DNA from: Chloroflexia bacterium
Lineage (GTDB): Bacteria > Chloroflexota > Chloroflexia > Thermomicrobiales > UBA6265
Assembly: GCA_013698305.1 (NCBI GenBank)
Contig: JACCVC010000308.1
Location: 1 to 36,894, forward strand
Direction: 5' to 3'
Length of the DNA: 36,894 bases
In this document: piece after piece, positions 7,970 to 17,364 of the stretch
Layout: the number at the start of each line of letters is the position of its first letter
Numbering within the stretch: the first letter of the stretch is position 1
Notes under the pieces: generated by a model
Seen by the model: the letters and a program-made list of their open reading frames with translations, nothing else
Databases searched by the model: none
What the model was told of the DNA's origin: nothing
Program-made: the position numbers and the translations under genes

Positions 7970-9076
7970 GTGACTCATTCATTTCTTCAACGTATTCTCG
8001 GAATACCGCTGCTCTACAAGGTGCTTGTCGCGAACGCGCTGATCATCGTGATTGGTGCGGTCGTCGGCACGGTGGTGACATCCATGGCGCTGCCCTCGGG
8101 CAACGAGGCGAGAAGCGCCGGATTGATCGTCAGCTTCGTGGTGATCGGAGGGGCGCTCAGCATCGCGGTGAACTACTTCGTGCTTCGTGCGGCCTTTCGG
8201 CCGCTCGATCGGCTGGCTGAAGTCGCCGACGTCATTCGAACCGGAGATTTCTCAAGCCGCGTGCGGGCCACGTTGTTCTCGGACCCACAACTGGCCCGAC
8301 TGGCGGAGTCGTTCAATGAAACCCTTGACGAGCTGGAGCACGATCGTGACAAATTGCGGCAACTGACCAGCCAGGTCATCCACGCTCAGGAAGAGGAACG
8401 CAAGCGGATTGCCAGGGAATTGCATGATGACACCGCGCAAGTCCTTTTCGCTCAGCTCCTGACCATCACGGCCATGAAATCGTCGCACGACCCAGGCGTT
8501 CAGCACTCGGCTGAGTCTCTGGAGGCGTCGACCGTGGAGGCAATCGAGGGGGTCCGGCGCTTGGCGCTGGAGTTGCGCCCTCCGGCACTGGATGATCTTG
8601 GCTTGCGAGAGGCGTTGGCGGATCTGGCGCAGCGATACTCTGAGCAAACCGATATACCGGTAGGCTATCGGTGGAATGGCCCGCGAGAGCGGCTGCCCGC
8701 CGAGCTGGAGCTCGTGCTGTATCGGATCGCCCAGGAAGCCATGACCAACGTCTTGAAGCATGCTCACGCGAGCCGCGCTGATATCACCGTGACACAGATG
8801 GGCAGCGACATGGTGTTGACCATTGTCGACAACGGGCGCGGATTCGATCCGGCGGTCGTGGAGCAAGGCGATGTGCGCGGGCTTGGGTTGGGGGTGTTCG
8901 GGATGGCGGAGAGGACGTCGCTGGTTGGTGGCAACCTCAGGGTCGAGCGAGCGAAACCCGCTGGCGTGCGAGTGATCGCCACGGTGCCCATTGCGAGGGT
9001 ACACAAGATTCTCGACCGTCAACCCGTAGCAAGCGCGGGGCTGAAACTCGGGACCCAGGAGCGCACGTATGACTGA
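7970..9076 (+). CDS. NarL-type sensor histidine kinase (HAMP + HisKA_3)
   Basis: 368 residues starting at GTG 7970; the ribosome binding site is weak. Two membrane helices (about 17-39 and 50-72) with only about 10 residues between them mean there is almost no periplasmic sensor, so it probably senses a membrane or intracellular signal. A HAMP segment (about 72-125) leads to the HisKA_3 box EEERKRIARELHDD with phospho-acceptor His152. The ATPase part has N-box AQEAMTNVLKHAHASRA (N260), G1 DNGRGF (287-292) and G2 GLGLGVFGM (304-312). The stop overlaps the response regulator start by 8 nt, so it forms a translationally coupled two-component pair. Signal unknown. Confidence 0.94.
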   Translation: MTHSFLQRILGIPLLYKVLVANALIIVIGAVVGTVVTSMALPSGNEARSAGLIVSFVVIGGALSIAVNYFVLRAAFRPLDRLAEVADVIRTGDFSSRVRATLFSDPQLARLAESFNETLDELEHDRDKLRQLTSQVIHAQEEERKRIARELHDDTAQVLFAQLLTITAMKSSHDPGVQHSAESLEASTVEAIEGVRRLALELRPPALDDLGLREALADLAQRYSEQTDIPVGYRWNGPRERLPAELELVLYRIAQEAMTNVLKHAHASRADITVTQMGSDMVLTIVDNGRGFDPAVVEQGDVRGLGLGVFGMAERTSLVGGNLRVERAKPAGVRVIATVPIARVHKILDRQPVASAGLKLGTQERTYD

Positions 9077-9743
9077 CACCAGAACCACTCGCACACGAAT
9101 CCTGCTGGCGGATGATCATGGCGTCGTTCGGGCGGGCTTGCGGGCGTTGCTGGAGGCGCAAGCCGACATGACCGTCATCGGTGAGGCCGAGGATGGGCGC
9201 GAGGCGGTAAACCTTGCGTCGGAGTTGCGACCAAACATCGTCATTGCGGACCTGTCGATGCCGCACGGCGGCATGACCACCATAAGCGAGATCACGGCTC
9301 TGGGGCTGGGCATTCGTGTGCTGGTACTTACGGTGCATGCAGAGGAACGCTATCTCCTGCCGGTTCTCGAAGCGGGGGGGTCGGGGTACGTTCGGAAATC
9401 CAGTGCCCATACTGATCTGCTTGACGCGATTAGAACAGTCTCGCGTGGCGAGGTCTTTCTGGATCCCGCGGCGACGAAGACTCTGCTGCGTGGATATCTG
9501 GGGCGGATGCGTACCGGCGATGAGTTGGATATTGGCGAGGTGCTGTCGGACCGGGAGCGGGAAGTCGTAAAGTTGACCGCTGAGGGGTATACGGCGCAGC
9601 AAGGTGCGGAGTTGCTCTCGCTCTCGCCGAAGACGATCGAAACCTATCGGCATCGAGCGATGCAGAAGCTGGGGCTGACAAATCGTGCCGAGCTCGTGAG
9701 ATACGCGCTTCGTGCCGGCTTGCTTTCGGAGGAGCAAGCGTAG
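9069..9743 (+). CDS. NarL/FixJ-family response regulator
   Basis: 224 residues. Receiver domain (about 9-125): acidic pocket D15-D16, phospho-acceptor D61 (IVIADLSMP), switch T88 and K110 (YVRKSS). C-terminal LuxR-type helix-turn-helix (about 158-215): LSDREREVVKLTAEGYTAQQGAELLSLSPKTIETYRHRAMQKLGL, with the usual E-x5-L-x3-G and V/I-E-x-Y-R signatures. It overlaps the upstream histidine kinase by 8 nt and is surely its partner. An alternating set of TAGGG/CCCTA half-sites begins at its stop codon and may be its target or an autoregulatory site. The regulated genes are not known; the following MarR gene is the nearest candidate. Confidence 0.95.
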   Translation: MTDTRTTRTRILLADDHGVVRAGLRALLEAQADMTVIGEAEDGREAVNLASELRPNIVIADLSMPHGGMTTISEITALGLGIRVLVLTVHAEERYLLPVLEAGGSGYVRKSSAHTDLLDAIRTVSRGEVFLDPAATKTLLRGYLGRMRTGDELDIGEVLSDREREVVKLTAEGYTAQQGAELLSLSPKTIETYRHRAMQKLGLTNRAELVRYALRAGLLSEEQA

Positions 9744-9767
9744 GGAAAAACCCTACGGTGAGTAGGG
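9739..9767. repeat. Alternating TAGGG/CCCTA half-site cluster
   Basis: CGTAGGG (9739-9745), AAAAA, CCCTACG (9751-9757) is a perfect 7-bp inverted repeat overlapping the stop codon of the response regulator gene. A third half-site TAGGG (9763-9767) gives a second inverted pair with CCCTA. Half-sites are spaced about 10 and 12 bp, close to one helical turn, as for a dimeric regulator. No T-run follows, so an intrinsic terminator is less likely. Confidence 0.45.
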
Positions 9768-9947
9768 AGAATCGTGATGGGTCGCTTCGCGATTTCCACG
9801 TCTTCCCTGTCTACCGCCGTGTTTGACACTTCTTACACTTGCAGGTACATCCGGGTGCAGATCAGCGACCTGACAATCCTGGAGTCAGTAGACGTGCGCT
9901 GACCAAAGTATGAACTGGCAGTGCATGGAAATACGAGGTGGAACGCA

Positions 9948-10505
9948 ATGGCTATGAGCAACTCTTCACTACTTGAGCGCGGTCCGCGGGCCCATTTCGA
10001 TGACAACCGGCTGCGTGTGCATCCTGGCTGGTTTTCACCGACGACGGAAGAGCTTGAGTCTGAAGCAACGCCGTCCGCTGACGTGCTGTTCGATGTCTTC
10101 ACCCAGATCATCAAAATCGCGGGTGCTCTCGATCGGGGGGCGTCGGAGACGCTGGAAGACTTGAACCTGACCGCCGGAGCGTTCAATGCCCTGGTGGAGT
10201 TGGGCAAGGTGGGAGAGGAAGGCGTCGCCCCTTCCGAACTCGCCCGCCGGCTTGGCGTTGCCCGACGCACCGCGACCCTCTACGTAGATATCCTCACGAA
10301 ACAGGGTTGGGCGGTGCGAGAAGCTCATCCCGCCGATCGCAGGATGGTGCTTGCGCGACTGAGCGAGCAGGGAACGCACCTGCTCGCGAATGATGGCCAG
10401 ACGTATCAGCAGCGACTCTCGGAACTCCTGGGTGACCTGTCGCCCGTGCAGGCGGAACGGCTCCGTCAGCTTCTCGGTCAGATCATGGTGGAGACCGCCA
10501 GCTAG
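9948..10505 (+). CDS. MarR-family transcriptional regulator
   Basis: 185 residues. ATG 9948 is selected because GAGGTGG stands 6 nt upstream; an in-frame GTG at 9921 has none. An N-terminal extension of about 45 residues (charged, without a recognisable domain) precedes a MarR fold: dimerisation helix DVLFDVFTQIIKIAGALDR, then winged helix VAPSELARRLGVARRTATLYVDILTKQGWAVREAHPADRRMVLARLSEQG with the characteristic D-x-R-x3 wing, and a C-terminal dimerisation helix. It is convergent with glgX with 3 nt between stops. The intergenic region upstream (about 200 nt) holds the half-site cluster and a TTGACA at 9823-9828 with only a poor -10 (TACATC). Ligand and targets unknown. Confidence 0.9.
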   Translation: MAMSNSSLLERGPRAHFDDNRLRVHPGWFSPTTEELESEATPSADVLFDVFTQIIKIAGALDRGASETLEDLNLTAGAFNALVELGKVGEEGVAPSELARRLGVARRTATLYVDILTKQGWAVREAHPADRRMVLARLSEQGTHLLANDGQTYQQRLSELLGDLSPVQAERLRQLLGQIMVETAS

Positions 10506-10508
10506 CGA

Positions 10509-12665
10509 TCAGGCATCGTTGCTGCCTCGGAACACCAGGACGGTGCGTGCCGGGATGCTGAGCTTTGAGCCCGCTGGGATGCTGATTTCATCCGGTATGC
10601 CAGTGGGCCTGTCCGTTGACAGGATCGGCGTCCACGCCTTTTGGCCGCTGTCGCCGTTTGGATCTGGCAGAACAACGGAGATGTCTTCCTCCCATGAGTG
10701 AAGGATAACGAGCAGCGACGAGGTCCGGATGCGCTCACCGAGCTCGTCGGCTTCGTCAATGGCGGTTCCGGACAGCCGGAGAATTAACGGGTCGGCGACA
10801 TCGGCGGTCCAGTCGTCATGCGTCATCTCGTCACCATCAGGCCGAAGCCAGGCGACGTCCTTGAGCGTATTCGGTGTGTCTGGACGACCACGGAAATATC
10901 GGCGCCGTCGGAGCAGAGGCTCTTCTTTCCTCAAGGCAACGACGTTGCGCGTGAAGGCAAGCAGGTCCGTGTCGTCCTGATCAAGCTGCCAGTCAATCCA
11001 GCTGATCTCATTGTCCTGGGCGTAGGCATTATTGTTGCCCGACTGGGTGCGGTTTATCTCATCGCCATGAGCGAGCATAGGTACACCTTGGGAAAGCAGC
11101 AAGGTCGCGATCATGTTTCGTTGAGTCCGGCTGCGGAGATCCTGGATCACCGGGTTGTCGCTGGGGCCTTCGACGCCGAAATTGGTGGACTGGTTGTGAT
11201 CGTGACCGTCCTGGTTGTTTTCCCCGTTGTCCTCGTTGTGCTTGTCCTGGTAGGAGACGAGGTCTCTCAGCGTATATCCGTCGTGTGCCACAACAAAGTT
11301 CACGCTGGCGCGAGGTCCGCGCCCGCTCGCTTCATAGATGTCGGAGGACCCGGCGATCCTGTTCGCGAGTTGGCCACGATCCCGATTGCCCTGGAGCCAC
11401 CAGCCGCGGATGTCGTCGCGATAGGAGTCGTTCCACTCTGACCAAAGGGTGGGAAATCCTCCGACCTGAAACCCATCGGGCCCGATATCCCATGGTTCGG
11501 CGATGAGCTTTACGCCGCTGAGCAACGGATCCTGGTGGATGGCGTCGAAGAAGCCGCTGCCTGGAAGAAACTCCGGATGTTCTCGACCGAGCGTCACGGC
11601 GAGGTCGAACCGAAATCCGTCGACGCGCATCTCCTCGACCCAGTAGCGCAGACTGTCCAGCACCATCTTGATCACTTGAGGGTTCGAGAAGTCCAGCGTA
11701 TTCCCGGTGCCGGTGAAGTCGGTGTAGAAGCGGGGCTTCCTGTCCTCTAGCCGATAGTAGGTCCGGTTGTCGACGCCCTTCAAGCTGAGCATCGGTCCCA
11801 GGTGATTTCCCTCGCAGGTATGGTTGAACACCACATCCAGTATGACCTCGATCCCGGCCTCATGCATGGATTTGACCATATGGCGAAATTCGCCGATCTG
11901 GCCCAGCGGATCTTGACTCTGCGCGTAACGGGGCTCCGGCGTGAAGAAGTTCAGGGTGCTGTAGCCCCAGTAGTTGCTCAGCTGCTGCTCATGGAGGAAG
12001 GCGTCATCCACGAACGCGTGAACCGGAAGGAGCTCGATCGCCGTCACGCCCAGGTCCAGAAGGTAGTCAATGCTGGTATGGTGCGCGAGTCCCAGCCACG
12101 TGCCGCGCAACGCCTCCGGAATCGACGGGTTTGCGGCGCTGAACCCCTTTGGGTGGACCTCGTAGATCACCGTTTCCGGCCAGGGCGTGTTGGGCCGACG
12201 GTCTGCCTGCCAGTCGACCACGCCACCGGTCACGACACCCTTGGGGACGAACTTGTCGTTCGCACGGTCGTCCGCAGTGAAGTCTTCCTTCTTTGAAAGA
12301 TTGTATCCGGAAACAGCTGGGTCCCAGGTGATGGCCCCGTCAATGGCTCTGGCATAGGGATCCAGCAGCAGTTTTGCGGGGTTGAAACGAAGTCCATGTG
12401 TTGGATCGTAGTTGCCGTCTACACGATAGCCATAGCGGGTGCCGGGATGCACCCCCGGCACGTACACATGCCATACGTCGTGATTGCGTTCTTCCAGCGC
12501 GACGGTGTAGTCGGGCTTGTCAGTTGACGCGGTAAAGATGCAAAGCGTGACCGCTTTCGCGTCGTGCGAATAGATTGCAAAGTTGGTTCCTTCGCCATCC
12601 CATGTTGCGCCAAGCGGCGCGGGGCGACCCGGACGGGGGCTCCCATAGACTTCACGACGATCCAT
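10509..12665 (-). CDS. glgX: Glycogen debranching enzyme GlgX (isoamylase type)
   Basis: 718 residues, normal for GlgX/TreX. ATG 12665 with AAGGA 6 nt upstream. An N-terminal CBM48-like beta domain (about 8-110, GRPAPLGATWDGEGTNFAIYS) precedes the GH13 barrel: region I D277-VVFNHT, region II DGFRFD with nucleophile D354, region III LIAEPWD with acid/base E390, region IV VVAHDG with H461-D462, all present. It hydrolyses alpha-1,6 branches of glycogen or limit dextrin. It is transcribed opposite to glgE-treS-mak and downstream of two small uncharacterised genes on its own strand (44 nt to the nearest), which may be co-transcribed. The C-terminus is convergent with the MarR gene. Confidence 0.96.
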   Translation of the reverse strand: MDRREVYGSPRPGRPAPLGATWDGEGTNFAIYSHDAKAVTLCIFTASTDKPDYTVALEERNHDVWHVYVPGVHPGTRYGYRVDGNYDPTHGLRFNPAKLLLDPYARAIDGAITWDPAVSGYNLSKKEDFTADDRANDKFVPKGVVTGGVVDWQADRRPNTPWPETVIYEVHPKGFSAANPSIPEALRGTWLGLAHHTSIDYLLDLGVTAIELLPVHAFVDDAFLHEQQLSNYWGYSTLNFFTPEPRYAQSQDPLGQIGEFRHMVKSMHEAGIEVILDVVFNHTCEGNHLGPMLSLKGVDNRTYYRLEDRKPRFYTDFTGTGNTLDFSNPQVIKMVLDSLRYWVEEMRVDGFRFDLAVTLGREHPEFLPGSGFFDAIHQDPLLSGVKLIAEPWDIGPDGFQVGGFPTLWSEWNDSYRDDIRGWWLQGNRDRGQLANRIAGSSDIYEASGRGPRASVNFVVAHDGYTLRDLVSYQDKHNEDNGENNQDGHDHNQSTNFGVEGPSDNPVIQDLRSRTQRNMIATLLLSQGVPMLAHGDEINRTQSGNNNAYAQDNEISWIDWQLDQDDTDLLAFTRNVVALRKEEPLLRRRRYFRGRPDTPNTLKDVAWLRPDGDEMTHDDWTADVADPLILRLSGTAIDEADELGERIRTSSLLVILHSWEEDISVVLPDPNGDSGQKAWTPILSTDRPTGIPDEISIPAGSKLSIPARTVLVFRGSNDA

Positions 12666-12709
12666 TCACAGTCCTTGTTGTCTTCTTCGATCGGGGTGAT
12701 TTTTGCTGA

Positions 12710-12910
12710 CTAGTTTGTCTGCTCAAGTGACGGAACATCCGCACCGGTTTGTTCGTCCTCGACCATATGCACCTCTATGAGCTCGAAGCGCTCTTCGTCC
12801 TCGAAGTGGCGGTCCTCGACGAGGCGGGCGGCGGAAGCGGCGTTGTCCGCTTCGAGCCGGTCGGTGAATTCCTCGCCGTCGAGTTGATAGCGAACGGTGT
12901 ACTCATTCAT
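12710..12910 (-). CDS. Small acidic hypothetical protein (66 aa)
   Basis: 66 residues; ATG 12910 with TGGAG 8 nt upstream. The product is strongly acidic and looks like a small alpha/beta fold: YTVRYQLDGEEFTDRLEADNAASAARLVEDRH followed by FELIEVHMVED. The pattern of a strand, a helix carrying AASAARLV, and a second strand resembles small single-domain proteins with a DUF-like ferredoxin half, but I cannot name a family. It sits 44 nt upstream of glgX on the same strand, so co-transcription is likely. No signal peptide or membrane segment. Confidence 0.6.
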   Translation of the reverse strand: MNEYTVRYQLDGEEFTDRLEADNAASAARLVEDRHFEDEERFELIEVHMVEDEQTGADVPSLEQTN

Positions 12911-13019
12911 GTGGTTGACTCCAGTTTCATGGGCGCACGATGAGCGAAACCGTTGTGGAGCTTCTCACTTCGGCATACGCCCATCGGGTGAATCGCATGG
13001 CTGCGACCCATGGAACAGT

Positions 13020-13574
13020 TTACGACGAACCGGCGGGTTCTGCGTCTTCGAGCAGCGCTACCGCCTTTCGCAGGTGTTCCGCGCCATCAGCGAACAGCGG
13101 TATGAGCTCGGGGATCGACTCGAAATCGAAGGAGCGCATGGCCGACTGTGCTTCGTCAATAGCCGCCAACACGTCGTCTCTGCCCAGCTCATAATGCTCC
13201 ACGGCAGCGGGATGCTCATCCTCATTCTCTACCGAAGCAAGATAGTCGTCGATCTGCGCTACCACCGTCTCTATGCTCGTGGCGCGGCCCTGAAGCGCAA
13301 GGATGTTGCGGGATCGGTTCGAGACGAGTGACTCAACCTCGTCGACGGAGGCCGCGAGTACCGTCACCCTTGGCAGCATCACGTCCCGAAAGCCCGCGTT
13401 GCTGTTGGGATCCACGTTCGGGTTGAACGTGCCGGGCGGGACGAGCGCGGTTCCCAGTGATGTGACCAACAGCAGGATCACGACCAGATGACTGAGACGG
13501 ACAATGCGATGCAATCCCTGTTTCCCTTCAACCTGACGAGGACGCACGCCGAAGCCACGCACCATTTCTGGCAT
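13020..13574 (-). CDS. Membrane-anchored hypothetical protein
   Basis: Up to 184 residues from ATG 13574 (ATG 13565 is an alternative; neither has a strong ribosome binding site). A basic N-terminus is followed by one hydrophobic helix (about 28-47, LSHLVVILLLVTSLGTALV), so the rest is predicted outside the cytoplasm. The exposed part is acidic and helical (VDEVESLVSNRSRNILALQGRATSIETVVAQIDDYL ... AIDEAQSAMRSFDFESIPELI), suggesting a helical bundle. I recognise no family. It is divergent from glgE (68 nt between starts) and upstream of the 66-aa gene and glgX on the same strand. Confidence 0.6.
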   Translation of the reverse strand: MPEMVRGFGVRPRQVEGKQGLHRIVRLSHLVVILLLVTSLGTALVPPGTFNPNVDPNSNAGFRDVMLPRVTVLAASVDEVESLVSNRSRNILALQGRATSIETVVAQIDDYLASVENEDEHPAAVEHYELGRDDVLAAIDEAQSAMRSFDFESIPELIPLFADGAEHLRKAVALLEDAEPAGSS

Positions 13575-13642
13575 CGCGTCTCATGCCTGAATGTAAGACA
13601 ATATCAGCAGTAGAAGTTCAATCTCCTGGGAAGGGATGACCC

Positions 13643-15649
13643 ATGACCGTGAAGACAGTTTCATTTGCCCCTGACGCTCCAGCTCCATCTCCAGTCTTGG
13701 TGGAGAATGTAGCGCCTGCGATCGACGGTGGTCGGTATCCGGTGAAGCGAGAAGTGGGGGATGTGCTGACCGTTTCTGCGGATATCTTCCGGGAGGGTCA
13801 TGACAAGATCGCGGCGGTTGTAAAGTATCGTCGCTGGCATGATCGCGAATGGTGCGAAGCCGAAATGCGCTTCGTCGACAACGACCGGTGGGAGGGCTCG
13901 TTCGTCGTTGACGAAAACACCCGCTATGAATTCACGGTTGAAGCGTTTCCGGACAATTTCGAGACCTGGCGCGATGAGATCACCAAGAAACTTGCCGCCG
14001 GACTGGATGTCCGTCTGGAGCTTCAGGAGGGAATGCTCCTGCTGGAGGACGTACTGAGGCGCGCAGGGAGTGATGATGCAGCAACGGTTGCCAGAGCGAT
14101 GGAGCAGAGCCTACCCGCTACAACTCAAGCCAGGTCGCTGGAATTCCTGCTTGATCCGGTGGTGGTCGATGTCGCACAACGTCACTGCTCCCGAGTGGCA
14201 GCAGTCGAATTCGAGCCCTACCGCTCAGTCATCGTTGATCGAGTGCGAGCGCGGTTCGCCGCATGGTACTCGATGTTCCCACGATCCGCTGGCTCTCAGC
14301 GGGGAACTAGTGCGACGTTCAAGGATGTTGGGAAGCATCTGCCTCGGCTTCGCGACATGGGTTTCGACGTTTTGTACTTTACCCCGATCCATCCAATTGG
14401 GAAGACCAATCGGAAGGGCAAGAACAACACCCTCAATCCCGGTCCATCAGATCCCGGTGTTCCATATGCGATCGGGAGTGAGCAAGGAGGGCACTTTTCC
14501 ATCGAACCATCGCTTGGCACCATCGACGATTTTCGTGAGCTCCTGCGGTCCGCCGAGGACCATGAGATGGAGATTGCGCTTGACATCGCGTTGAACGCAT
14601 CTCCTGACCACCCATGGGCCACTGAGCATCCGGAGTGGTTCACCATTCGCCCGGACGGTTCGATCAAATACGCCGAGAATCCGCCCAAGAAGTATGAAGA
14701 TATCTATCCGATCAACTTCCAGAGTGAAGATTGGCAAGGGCTGTGGAATGAACTCAAGCGGATGATCCTGTTTTGGGTGAAGAACGGAGTCAAGACGTTC
14801 CGGGTAGACAACCCACATACCAAGCCGACTGCGTTCTGGGAGTGGTTGATCTCCGAAGTTCACCGGACCAATCCCGAGGTGATCTTCCTCTCGGAGGCTT
14901 TTACGCGGCCAAAGGTGATGCGCACGCTTGCCAAGGCTGGCTTCGCGCAGAGCTACACCTACTTTACGTGGCGGAACTTCAAGCAGGAGATCATGGAGTA
15001 CGCTAGTGAATTGACCCAAAGCGAGATGAAGGAGTATTTCCGCGGGAACTTATTCACCAACACCCACGACATCCTGCCGTACATCCTGCAGGAGGGAGGA
15101 CGACCGGCGTTCCGGTCGCGCTTCGTGCTGGCGGCAACGCTATCGTCGGTGTATGGCATCTACAGCGGGTATGAGCTCTGCGAGAACACCGCGGTGGCGG
15201 GCAAGGAGGAGTATCTCAACTCCGAGAAGTACGAGCACAAGGTGTGGGATTGGGATAGGCCAGGAAACATCATCGACGATATCACTCGGCTCAATCAGAT
15301 CCGGCGCGAGCATCCTGCGTTGCAGGAGTACGACAACCTGTCATTCCTGCAAGCGTCGAGCGACAGCGTGATCTGCTATATCAAGAGTTTGCCGGAGCAG
15401 GACAGCCACGTCATGGTGGTGGTCAACCTTGACCCGTTCCAGCCGCACGAATCCACGATCGAGGCGCCATATCATGTCCTCGGGATTCCGCCCGACGCGC
15501 ACATCCAGGCCACCGAATTGTTCTCCAACAGCACGCATATTTGGCAGGGTACACATCAAACTGTGTATCTTGACCCCAAAGAGAACCCCGCCAACATCTT
15601 TTCGCTGAAGGTGTGGCAGCAGAAGGACTACGAAGAACCCTGTTTCTAG
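13643..15649 (+). CDS. glgE: Maltose-1-phosphate maltosyltransferase GlgE
   Basis: 668 residues, family length. ATG 13643 preceded by GGAAGGGA. Builds alpha-1,4-glucan by adding maltosyl units from maltose-1-phosphate with release of phosphate (GH13_3). N-terminal domains (about 1-200) provide the dimer interface and a helical bundle; the barrel shows FTPIHPIGKTNRKGKNN (diagnostic for GlgE), nucleophile D389 in TFRVDNPHTKP, acid/base E418 in FLSEAF, and H475-D476 in NTHD. The D-to-E distance of 29 residues equals that of Streptomyces GlgE (D394/E423). treS follows after 60 nt and mak 5 nt after that, giving the trehalose-maltose-maltose-1-phosphate-glucan route in one apparent operon. No branching enzyme gene is in the window. 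Confidence 0.97.
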   Translation: MTVKTVSFAPDAPAPSPVLVENVAPAIDGGRYPVKREVGDVLTVSADIFREGHDKIAAVVKYRRWHDREWCEAEMRFVDNDRWEGSFVVDENTRYEFTVEAFPDNFETWRDEITKKLAAGLDVRLELQEGMLLLEDVLRRAGSDDAATVARAMEQSLPATTQARSLEFLLDPVVVDVAQRHCSRVAAVEFEPYRSVIVDRVRARFAAWYSMFPRSAGSQRGTSATFKDVGKHLPRLRDMGFDVLYFTPIHPIGKTNRKGKNNTLNPGPSDPGVPYAIGSEQGGHFSIEPSLGTIDDFRELLRSAEDHEMEIALDIALNASPDHPWATEHPEWFTIRPDGSIKYAENPPKKYEDIYPINFQSEDWQGLWNELKRMILFWVKNGVKTFRVDNPHTKPTAFWEWLISEVHRTNPEVIFLSEAFTRPKVMRTLAKAGFAQSYTYFTWRNFKQEIMEYASELTQSEMKEYFRGNLFTNTHDILPYILQEGGRPAFRSRFVLAATLSSVYGIYSGYELCENTAVAGKEEYLNSEKYEHKVWDWDRPGNIIDDITRLNQIRREHPALQEYDNLSFLQASSDSVICYIKSLPEQDSHVMVVVNLDPFQPHESTIEAPYHVLGIPPDAHIQATELFSNSTHIWQGTHQTVYLDPKENPANIFSLKVWQQKDYEEPCF

Positions 15650-15676
15650 AAGCTCCGTATCTGTTTGGACTATCCC

Positions 15677-15691
15677 GGCCCGGTACGGGCC
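15677..15691 (+). repeat. GC-rich hairpin between glgE and treS
   Basis: GGCCCG (15677-15682), GTA loop, CGGGCC (15686-15691): a 6-bp all-GC inverted repeat 28 nt after the glgE stop and 12 nt before the treS ribosome binding site region (GAGGTG). No T-run follows, so it is more likely an RNA stability or processing element, or chance, than a terminator. Confidence 0.3.
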
Positions 15692-15709
15692 GTCGAATGA
15701 GGTGAACGT

Positions 15710-17359
15710 ATGTTGAACCGCGATGAACTGTGGTTCAAGGATGCAGTGTTGTACGAGGCGCCGGTCAAGTCGTTCTTCGACTCCTCCGGCGACGGGACCG
15801 GCGATTTCCGGGGGATGACCGATCGGCTGGACTACATCCGCGATCTCGGCGTCGATTGTATCTGGTTGCTGCCGATGTACCCGTCGCCGGGTCAGGATGA
15901 TGGATACGATATTTCGGATTTTCTCTCAATTCAGTCCGAGTACGGCACCGTTGACGACTTCAAGGAGTTCCTGGATACCGCCCACTCTCGCGGACTTCGA
16001 GTCGTGGCCGATCTGGTGATGAACCACACGTCCGACCAGCACGCGTGGTTTCAGGAGGCGCGTCGCGACCCTACCTCGCCGAAGCACGACTACTACGTTT
16101 GGTCTGACGATCCGGAACGCTATGTCGATGCCCGGATCATCTTTACCGACACCGAGGTATCCAACTGGACCTATGACCAGGTGGCTGGCAAGCACTATTG
16201 GCACCGGTTCTTCAGCCATCAGCCGGACCTGAACTACGACAACCCTGACGTGCATCGGGAGATGTTCGACATTGTCCGATTTTGGCTCAATCTCGGTCTG
16301 GACGGCTTTCGTTGCGACGCGGTGCCGTACCTGTACGAGCGGGAGGGAACCAACTGCGAAAACCTTCCAGAGACCCATGGGTTTTTGCGAAACTTGCGGC
16401 GGATGGTCGACGAGGAGTTTCCGGGGGCGGTGCTGCTGGCGGAAGCCAACCAGTGGCCCAGCGACGTGGTGGAGTACTTCGGCTCCGAGCAGGAGCCAGA
16501 GTTTCACATGGCATTCCACTTCCCGCTGATGCCGCGCATGTTCATGGCCATGCGCCGGGAACAACGCACGCCGATCGTCGAGATCATGGAGTCGACTCCG
16601 GAGATTCGCGCGGACAACCAATGGGCGATCTTCCTGCGGAACCACGATGAGCTCACGCTGGAAATGGTGACCGACGAAGAACGCGACTACATGTATTTCG
16701 AGTACGCAAAAGACCCGCGCATGCGCATCAATCTCGGTATTCGGCGACGCCTCGCCCCGCTGCTGGACAATGGTCGACGCCAGATCGAGATGATGAACTC
16801 GCTGCTGTTGTCGATGCCGGGTACGCCAGTGTTGTACTACGGTGACGAGATCGGGATGGGCGACAACGTCTTCCTGGGAGATCGGAATGGCGTGCGGACC
16901 CCCATGCAGTGGAGCGGGGACCGTAACGCCGGATTCAGTCGAGCCGACTGGGAGCGGCTGTATTCGCCGGTGGTCATGGACGCGGTGTATGGGTATCAGT
17001 CGGTCAACGTCGATGCCCAGAACCGCTTGCCGACATCGCTGCTCAACTGGATGAAACGCCTGATTGCCGTCCGAAAACGCTACCACGCGTTCGGGCGCGG
17101 AACGATCCGCTTTCTGCACCCCGAGAATACCAAGGTCCTCGCCTACCTGCGGGAGTATGAGAGTGAGATTTTGCTCTGTGTCGTCAATCTCAGTCGCTTT
17201 GCGCAGTTTGCGGAGCTGGATCTCAGTGAGTTTGACGGTCTTCATCCGGTCGAACTCATGGGCGAGACTCGATTCCCGGACATCGGAACGCTTCCCTACC
17301 TGCTGACGATGGGGCCACACGCCTTTTTCTGGTTCCGAATCGAACAGCCCACCGACTGA
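15710..17359 (+). CDS. treS: Trehalose synthase TreS (maltose glucosylmutase)
   Basis: 549 residues; ATG 15710 with GAGGTG 5 nt upstream. GH13_16 enzyme interconverting trehalose and maltose. Opening [28 protein letters not shown] and the DGYDISDF block are typical. Catalytic residues: D101-LVMNHTS region I, D203 in [26 protein letters not shown] (this long stretch is hallmark TreS), E245 in LLAEANQW, H312-D313 in [12 protein letters not shown]-terminal beta domain follows. Length is at the short end for TreS and there is no fused kinase domain; the kinase is the separate next gene. It is the middle gene of glgE-treS-mak, feeding maltose to maltokinase. Confidence 0.96.
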   Translation: MLNRDELWFKDAVLYEAPVKSFFDSSGDGTGDFRGMTDRLDYIRDLGVDCIWLLPMYPSPGQDDGYDISDFLSIQSEYGTVDDFKEFLDTAHSRGLRVVADLVMNHTSDQHAWFQEARRDPTSPKHDYYVWSDDPERYVDARIIFTDTEVSNWTYDQVAGKHYWHRFFSHQPDLNYDNPDVHREMFDIVRFWLNLGLDGFRCDAVPYLYEREGTNCENLPETHGFLRNLRRMVDEEFPGAVLLAEANQWPSDVVEYFGSEQEPEFHMAFHFPLMPRMFMAMRREQRTPIVEIMESTPEIRADNQWAIFLRNHDELTLEMVTDEERDYMYFEYAKDPRMRINLGIRRRLAPLLDNGRRQIEMMNSLLLSMPGTPVLYYGDEIGMGDNVFLGDRNGVRTPMQWSGDRNAGFSRADWERLYSPVVMDAVYGYQSVNVDAQNRLPTSLLNWMKRLIAVRKRYHAFGRGTIRFLHPENTKVLAYLREYESEILLCVVNLSRFAQFAELDLSEFDGLHPVELMGETRFPDIGTLPYLLTMGPHAFFWFRIEQPTD

Positions 17360-17364
17360 CACCA

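Noticed and set aside
8252-9094. 280-codon open frame antisense to the histidine kinase
   Set aside because: The kinase motifs on the plus strand are unmistakable; the opposite frame has no domain or ribosome binding site.
9823-9851. MarR promoter TTGACA with TACATC
   Set aside because: The -35 is perfect but the -10 matches only 3 of 6, and nothing else supports it; not listed as a feature.
12940-13194. Short plus-strand frame beginning MSETVVELLTS
   Set aside because: No ribosome binding site, becomes low-complexity serine-rich, and overlaps the minus-strand membrane-anchored gene.
15677-15691. Hairpin between glgE and treS as an intrinsic terminator
   Set aside because: No T-run follows, and treS and mak continue the same pathway on the same strand.
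15926-17362. 478-codon open frame antisense to treS
   Set aside because: It mirrors the codon pattern of treS on the other strand; no ribosome binding site and no family resemblance.
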